49,489 nucleotides of DNA from Bacillota bacterium (GTDB taxonomy: Bacteria; Bacillota; DTU025). Shown here piece by piece: positions 44,965-49,489 of the stretch. Position numbers and translations under genes: made by a program. Each line of letters starts with the position of its first letter. The first letter of the stretch is position 1. The notes under the pieces are model-generated. The model made no database searches, was not told where the DNA came from, and saw only the letters and a program-made list of their open reading frames with translations. The stretch lies in NCBI GenBank assembly GCA_019136685.1, contig JAGVTS010000077.1, forward strand, positions 1 through 49,489. The letters are read 5' to 3'.

Positions 44965-47168
44965 CACGGCCTATGGAGTCGCGGTTGGGCGAGCGTGCGC
45001 AGCGCGTGGGTTCTAGAATAAAGGCGTTTGTGGGCGGCAAAGCGATGATAGCTCTGGCTACTGTGGCTGTGTCGGCCCTCATTATCGCGTATGCCGTCTT
45101 GCCTCAATCTGTCGCTCTCGAAGTTGGGCAGTTCGCCAAGAGGGACATCGAGTCGCCTAGGACGATTGTGAACCGCGTGGCCACGGACAAGCTCAGGGAA
45201 GAGGCTCGCAAGGCCTATATGAAAAGCGCTCCGAATTCGCTTGACAACTACGAGATCAGCCAATCGTACTCCTATATGGCGGAAGAATCGGTGGACGCCG
45301 TATTCGCGGCTGTGGTTGCTGAGCGGGATGGCGACTCTAGCCTAACGCCGCAGGCTGTGGCGCGAGCAGCAGCCAAGAAGCTGGGAGGGGCGGCCGACAC
45401 GCTCAGTCTGTCTGCCGCGGATCTGGAGGGCCTAGCCCAAATTCCCAGTGACGAGTTCGACTCGGTCCGGCAGGTTGCGACGTCGCTGGTCGGCCGAACA
45501 ATGCGCGAGATCCGCATCACAGATGCCGGCCTTCAGAAGGTGGCTGCGGGCATTCCCGACGACTTGGTGCGGGCCGGGTTGTCGCCCCAGTGGGTGAAGG
45601 CAGTGTCCAGGGTCATCGTTGGGGCTCTTCGCCCCAATCTCTCGCTGGACCTCGCGAAGGTGGAGAAGGCCGCCGAAGAGCAGGCCCGCCTGGTCCCGCC
45701 TGTATACATTCAGAAGGGACAGAGCATCATCAGAAGGGGCGATGCGGCAACTGACGAGCAGATAGCGGTTCTCTCCGATTTGGGCCTCCTGGGCTCGCGG
45801 GGAAGCATCATGGGCTGGATCGGCGTGGTCGCGCTGACGGCCATGGCGGTGGCATATACAGCTGCCTATGTGCGCAGGTTCACCCCCAGGCTGTCATCGG
45901 CTGAAGGGAGCTTGGCACTGTGCGCAGTGGCCGGCATAGTAGTCCTTGTTTCAGCCAGCGTTCTGGTGAGCCTGGTTCCCGACTTTGCGCCGTATCTCAT
46001 ACCGGCGGCATTTGCGTCAATGGTCATCTCGTCTTTGCTGTCTCTGGAGATGGCGATGGCGGTCAATCTGTCAGTCGCAGCGCTGATCGGGATCATATTG
46101 CGGGGCGACGCCTTTGCCATGCTGGCGGCGCTGGCCGCTGGGGCCGCCGGCGCCTATGCAATGCCTGGGCTGCGCGACAGGGCCAGTATGACTAGGGCTG
46201 TTGTATACGTCGGCGGCGCCGTCGCCGCGGTGTCTGTCTTTTACGGTTTTGCCTTTGGCGAACCTCAGGTCCTTTCCAGGTGGTACTGGGGTCTTGTGAA
46301 CGGGATGATGTCCACGGTGATGACCGTGGGTTCGCTGCCGTTTTTTGAGTCCATTTTCGGCGTGACGTCTCCCATGCGCCTGCTGGAACTGTCCAATCCG
46401 GGGCACCCGCTTCTCAGGCGACTTCTGCTGGAGGCGCCGGGGACGTACCATCATTCGATACTAGTGGGCAACTTGGCTGAAACGGCTGCTCAAGCCGTGG
46501 ATGCCGATGCATTGCTAGTCAGAGTGGGAGCGCTCTACCATGACGTAGGCAAGCTCAAACGGCCGTATTTCTTTGTGGAGAACCAGTTCGCTCAGGCGAA
46601 CCCGCATGACAAGATCAGCCCGGCCCTGTCGACGCTGGTGATAACTTCTCATGCCAAAGACGGTGTGGAGCTGGCCAAGCAGTACAAGCTGCCCAAGTCG
46701 GTGGTAGACTTGATTCAACAGCATCACGGCACGGGGCTTGTGTCATTTTTCTATCAGCGAGCGTCGGAGAATGGCCGGGATCCGTCAGTGGACGAGAAGG
46801 ATTTCAGGTACCCGGGTCCGCGTCCGCAGACGCGCGAGGCCGCAATAGTGATGCTGGCCGATTCGGTGGAAGCGGCAGTCAGGGCCCAATCGGACGTGTC
46901 GCCGTGGCAAGTACAGAGCACTGTGAAGAAGGTAGTCAGAGGCAAACTCGCCGACGGCCAGCTTGACGAGTGTGACCTAACGCTCAAGGATCTGTACGCC
47001 ATCGAGAATGCTTTTCTCGATGTGCTGTCGGGAGTGTATCATGAGCGCGTTGAATACCCCGACCTGAAAGCGTCGGGGTCCAAGGATCAGTCGGTCATAC
47101 CCGGCGACCAGGATGACCGGGAAGGAGAGGCGACAGATGTCCGCCGAGATAGTGAACAGGCAGACTAA
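44961..47168 (+). CDS. pgpH: Cyclic-di-AMP phosphodiesterase PgpH (7TM-HD family)
   Basis: 735-aa membrane enzyme that hydrolyses c-di-AMP. GTG 44961 overlaps the phoH stop; ATG 44973 is the alternative. One N-terminal helix (MIALATVAVSALIIAYAVL) is followed by a large extracellular 7TMR-HDED domain to about residue 275 (VPPVYIQKGQSIIRRGDAATDEQI near its end), then seven helices, then a cytoplasmic HD domain with LLEAPGTYHHSILVGNLAE, GALYHDVGKLKRPYFFVENQ, and QQHHGTGLVSFFY. The C-terminal tail is acidic. Homologue of YqfF, in its normal place between phoH and ybeY. Confidence 0.96.
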   Translation: MTRPMESRLGERAQRVGSRIKAFVGGKAMIALATVAVSALIIAYAVLPQSVALEVGQFAKRDIESPRTIVNRVATDKLREEARKAYMKSAPNSLDNYEISQSYSYMAEESVDAVFAAVVAERDGDSSLTPQAVARAAAKKLGGAADTLSLSAADLEGLAQIPSDEFDSVRQVATSLVGRTMREIRITDAGLQKVAAGIPDDLVRAGLSPQWVKAVSRVIVGALRPNLSLDLAKVEKAAEEQARLVPPVYIQKGQSIIRRGDAATDEQIAVLSDLGLLGSRGSIMGWIGVVALTAMAVAYTAAYVRRFTPRLSSAEGSLALCAVAGIVVLVSASVLVSLVPDFAPYLIPAAFASMVISSLLSLEMAMAVNLSVAALIGIILRGDAFAMLAALAAGAAGAYAMPGLRDRASMTRAVVYVGGAVAAVSVFYGFAFGEPQVLSRWYWGLVNGMMSTVMTVGSLPFFESIFGVTSPMRLLELSNPGHPLLRRLLLEAPGTYHHSILVGNLAETAAQAVDADALLVRVGALYHDVGKLKRPYFFVENQFAQANPHDKISPALSTLVITSHAKDGVELAKQYKLPKSVVDLIQQHHGTGLVSFFYQRASENGRDPSVDEKDFRYPGPRPQTREAAIVMLADSVEAAVRAQSDVSPWQVQSTVKKVVRGKLADGQLDECDLTLKDLYAIENAFLDVLSGVYHERVEYPDLKASGSKDQSVIPGDQDDREGEATDVRRDSEQAD

Positions 47169-47685
47169 GGTCGACGTGGCGCCTGTGCTGGAGGGAAAAG
47201 TGAAGGAGGCAGTCGAAATAGCACTCAAGCTGACAATGGGACATGACGATTTCGAAGTAGATGTGAGCTTCGTGGACGACTCAGAGATCGCGCAGCTAAA
47301 CGCGGCGTATCGGGGTGTGGAAGGGCCCACCGACGTGCTGTCGTTTCCAATGGACGACCCGGACGAATTGGCGGCGTACGAAGGCGACTGTGCTGAGCTG
47401 GTGGAATGCCCTGACCTGCCGAACATTATCCCGCCGGATGATTTCGACACTTGGGATGACACCGACGCCCCCGAGAGCCATTTGTTGGGCGATATCGTGA
47501 TATCACTTCCCCGCGCTGTGGAGCAAGCTCGGGACTACGGCCACTCGCTGGAGCGAGAGGTATGCTACCTTACCGCCCACGGGGTCCTGCACCTTCTGGG
47601 GCATGACCACGAAACCGAGGCGGATGCGTTGCGAATGAGGGAGATTGAGGAGTCGGTCATGGGTCGGATCGGGCTCTCGAGGTAG
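47137..47685 (+). CDS. ybeY: Endoribonuclease YbeY
   Basis: 182-aa zinc-dependent RNase for 16S rRNA maturation and ribosome quality control. ATG 47137 follows AGGAGAGG and is inside the end of pgpH. Motifs: VSFVDDSEIAQLNAAYRGVEGPTDVLSFPM and the metal site HGVLHLLGHDHE. Between VLSFPM and LLGDIVIS it carries about 40 mostly acidic residues (DDPDELAAYEGD... DTWDDTDAPES), where most homologues have about 10. Followed by dgkA as in Bacilli. Confidence 0.95.
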   Translation: MSAEIVNRQTKVDVAPVLEGKVKEAVEIALKLTMGHDDFEVDVSFVDDSEIAQLNAAYRGVEGPTDVLSFPMDDPDELAAYEGDCAELVECPDLPNIIPPDDFDTWDDTDAPESHLLGDIVISLPRAVEQARDYGHSLEREVCYLTAHGVLHLLGHDHETEADALRMREIEESVMGRIGLSR

Positions 47686-47731
47686 CCGGAGCCTCCCGGC
47701 GTGTGCAATGTAGCATGTGGGGGCGGACAGT

Positions 47732-48115
47732 TTGAAGGCTCGTAACCTGTGCGAGAGTTTCAGGTTCGCGGCGATCGGAATGGTTCAGGCATTTCGGAGC
47801 GAACGCAACATTCGCATACACATCGCTGCGGCTGTATCAGTGGTGTTGCTCTCGTACGTGCTGGGCCTTGGGAGGCTGGAAGCCGCTATCGTGGTTTTGG
47901 CGGCTGTTATCGTGATAGTCGCGGAGATGGTCAACACGGCGCTGGAGCATTTCGTGGACATGGTCACTGCAGAGTACCATCCCGCAGCTGCGAAGGTGAA
48001 GAACATAGCGGCGGGAGCCGTTCTGACGGCGGCGGTGGGGGCAGCAGTAGTCGGTTTGGTGATCTTCGGTCCGCGTCTCGTGTCCATGATCTGCAGAGGC
48101 GAGGTGAAACCGTAG
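47732..48115 (+). CDS. dgkA: Diacylglycerol/undecaprenol kinase family protein
   Basis: 127-aa integral membrane kinase; in Gram-positives this family mainly phosphorylates undecaprenol. TTG 47732 gives the family-typical start MKARNLCESFRFAAIGMVQAFRSERNIRIHI and follows GGGGGCGG; GTG 47717 would add five residues. Three helices, with the catalytic signature IVAEMVNTALEHFVDMV between the second and third, then HPAAAKVKNIAAGAVL. Ends directly before the next gene. Confidence 0.94.
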   Translation: MKARNLCESFRFAAIGMVQAFRSERNIRIHIAAAVSVVLLSYVLGLGRLEAAIVVLAAVIVIVAEMVNTALEHFVDMVTAEYHPAAAKVKNIAAGAVLTAAVGAAVVGLVIFGPRLVSMICRGEVKP

Positions 48116-49171
48116 ATGGCTTCCAACACCAAGGTAAAGGGCAAGAGCGTCCGCAGGCAGCGGCAGTGGCTCACGGGCATCATAATAGTGCTTCTGTTCA
48201 TAAACATCCTCGTGCTGGCCCGCGCGGCCGAGTTGATAACATTCCCAGGCGAGGTCTCCAGCACTGCGCTGTTGCGGGAGGGAGCCATGTCTCTGGCAGA
48301 TTACTACGAGTCTCAAGCTGCCAAGCTGGGGCTGGACCGCAATACTGCAGTGCGGGAGGCGCTCGCCAAGTTCAAGTTCGAGATATCCAAGGCGGGCGAC
48401 GCGGAGGGCATCGCGTACATCATCGGCTACTACGGGCGCGCCACCGGCGATGTCATCGAGCGCGAGCAGGAGAACAGACGGCGCGAGGCGGTGCTGGCTA
48501 TCGTCAACTCCGATCCCAAGGTGATAGCAGTGACTGGGCAGGCCATGATCACGGTGTCGGCGGGCCAGGACGGACGGATAGTTGTTGAGGATCCTACTCG
48601 CGTGCTGTCGCTCACGGCCATCGATTCTATACAGAAAAGCCCGGCCCTAGCCGGCCTGGCGGCGCCCATTGATATTGAAATATCGGCCGGAAAAGCCAAC
48701 GTGATCACAGCTCGGACTATGCAGGACAGGATACGGCTTCTCCGTGACGAGGTCGACTCGCTTCGCCTGTCGCTTGAGGAGCTGAGGCGCACGGCGGGCC
48801 ACGCAGCGCTTACGGGACGGGGAATAGTGGTATCGATGTACGATGCCGAAGGCGGATTTGCCAACGAAGAGGTTGTTCAGGAGAAGGACATCAGGGACGT
48901 GGTAAACGAGCTGTTCGCCGCGGGCGCCCAGGGCGCCGAAGTGGGCGGGCAGCGGTTGATTGCTACCTCATCGATAAGGTCGGCGGGTCCTCAGGTTCTC
49001 GTCAACCAGAGGCCGATTCCGGTCAACCCGGTGGTGGTCAGGGCGGTGGGTGATCCGCAGGTGCTCGAAAGCAGCCTCGACCTTATCAGAAACTCCCTCA
49101 AACGCTGGGGGATAAGAGTGGAAGTGGAGCGGTATGACAGCCTTAGCTTACCGCCGTACCGCGCCCAGTGA
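48116..49171 (+). CDS. DUF881-domain membrane protein
   Basis: 351 aa, ATG 48116 behind GAGGTGA, immediately after dgkA. One N-terminal helix (WLTGIIIVLLFINILVLA), then about 170 residues with a periplasmic-type repeat (IVNSDPKVIAVTGQAMITV), a coiled coil (MQDRIRLLRDEVDSLRLSLEELRR), then the DUF881 domain (GRGIVVSMYDAEG, VVNELFAAGAQGAEVGGQRLIATSSIRSAGPQVLVNQRPI, RAVGDPQVLESSL). DUF881 genes are often near division genes (ylxW, ylxX); their job is unknown. The long segment before DUF881 is unusual. It overlaps the next gene. Confidence 0.9.
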   Translation: MASNTKVKGKSVRRQRQWLTGIIIVLLFINILVLARAAELITFPGEVSSTALLREGAMSLADYYESQAAKLGLDRNTAVREALAKFKFEISKAGDAEGIAYIIGYYGRATGDVIEREQENRRREAVLAIVNSDPKVIAVTGQAMITVSAGQDGRIVVEDPTRVLSLTAIDSIQKSPALAGLAAPIDIEISAGKANVITARTMQDRIRLLRDEVDSLRLSLEELRRTAGHAALTGRGIVVSMYDAEGGFANEEVVQEKDIRDVVNELFAAGAQGAEVGGQRLIATSSIRSAGPQVLVNQRPIPVNPVVVRAVGDPQVLESSLDLIRNSLKRWGIRVEVERYDSLSLPPYRAQ

Positions 49172-49489
49172 CCGCCCGCCCAAGCGGCGGCGCGTCAAGA
49201 TTCGGCGAGTCCGGGTGAGGATGGGCGAGCTTAACTGGCTTGCCTTGCTGCTTCTTGCCTCTATCGTACTGCTCTTCGACTCACTCGTCATAGCCAGGCA
49301 GCTTGGTTTCATCCGCCTTCCCGGCGAGCTCACCGAGCTCGACATGGCCCGGAGCGGCTCCATGGCCTACGTCGAACTAGCCAGAGTATCGTTGGAACGT
49401 GACGAACTGACTGGAGTGGGCTCGGCTGAGCCGGTGCTTTCGGGAGCGGCGGAGATGATAGCGCGAGCGCGCAGCCGCGAGGAGATCGG
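49134..49489 (+). CDS. Membrane protein related to the preceding DUF881 gene, 3'-truncated by window edge
   Basis: Open frame from ATG 49134 to the window end, 118 codons without a stop, overlapping the previous gene by 38 nt. The start has GGAG about 7 nt upstream. An Arg/Lys-rich N-terminus (PPKRRRVKIRRVRVRM) precedes one helix (NWLALLLLASIVLLFDSLVIA), then RLPGELTELDMARSGSMAYVELA. This matches the plan of the preceding protein (LARAAELITFPGEV, then REGAMSLADY), so the two look like tandem paralogues. Whether this one also has a DUF881 domain lies outside the window. Confidence 0.75.
   Translation, partial: MTALAYRRTAPSDRPPKRRRVKIRRVRVRMGELNWLALLLLASIVLLFDSLVIARQLGFIRLPGELTELDMARSGSMAYVELARVSLERDELTGVGSAEPVLSGAAEMIARARSREEI

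Overview
The window reads as a chromosomal segment of a GC-rich, endospore-forming member of the Bacillota (Clostridia- or Limnochordia-like; the lineage is inferred, not proven). Evidence for spore formation is direct: germination protease Gpr, SpoIIP, a GerA-type receptor operon, YqfC and YqfD. Starts are often GTG or TTG behind strong Shine-Dalgarno (SD) sequences. Nearly every gene is on the + strand; only rpsT is on the - strand.

The backbone follows the order of the Bacillus subtilis comE-yqe-yqf region: comEC, holA, rpsT, gpr, spoIIP, a small membrane protein, lepA, hemW, hrcA, dnaJ, prmA, rsmE, mtaB, rpsU, nfeD, floA, yqfC, yqfD, phoH, pgpH, ybeY, dgkA. Blocks are inserted into it or missing from it. 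(1) 1960-7229: a UgpB/UgpA/UgpE-like ABC uptake system with a secreted PHP-type phosphoesterase inside it and no ATPase gene, between comEC and holA. (2) 15066-15366: a roughly 300-bp non-autonomous mobile-element remnant before the CIRCE-controlled hrcA. (3) grpE and dnaK are absent between hrcA and dnaJ. (4) 19688-22066: thioredoxin, two small lipoproteins and a QueT-like transporter between rsmE and mtaB. (5) 24251-28323: gerA-gerB-gerC between rpsU and nfeD. (6) 31602-41769: a complete purE-S-Q-L-F/M-N-H-D operon between the floA cluster and yqfC, followed by a 596-bp gap with two diverged 74-bp inverted repeats. After dgkA the window ends in a DUF881 gene and the start of a related paralogue.

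The purine block is the most interesting part. Its leader carries the conserved elements of a ykkC-family aptamer overlapping a strong intrinsic terminator. In front of purE this points to a PRPP riboswitch (subtype 2b) that allows read-through when PRPP is abundant. The operon contains a single 855-codon frame fusing PurF (the PRPP-consuming first step) to PurM (the fifth step), with an extra CxxC motif in the linker. purK, purB and purC are not in the window.

Other functional groups: translation and RNA modification (rpsT, lepA, prmA, rsmE, mtaB, rpsU, ybeY), chaperone control (hrcA, dnaJ), membrane microdomains (nfeD, floA), c-di-AMP turnover (pgpH), and lipid or undecaprenol phosphorylation (dgkA). 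No rRNA, tRNA, CRISPR array or replication origin was seen.
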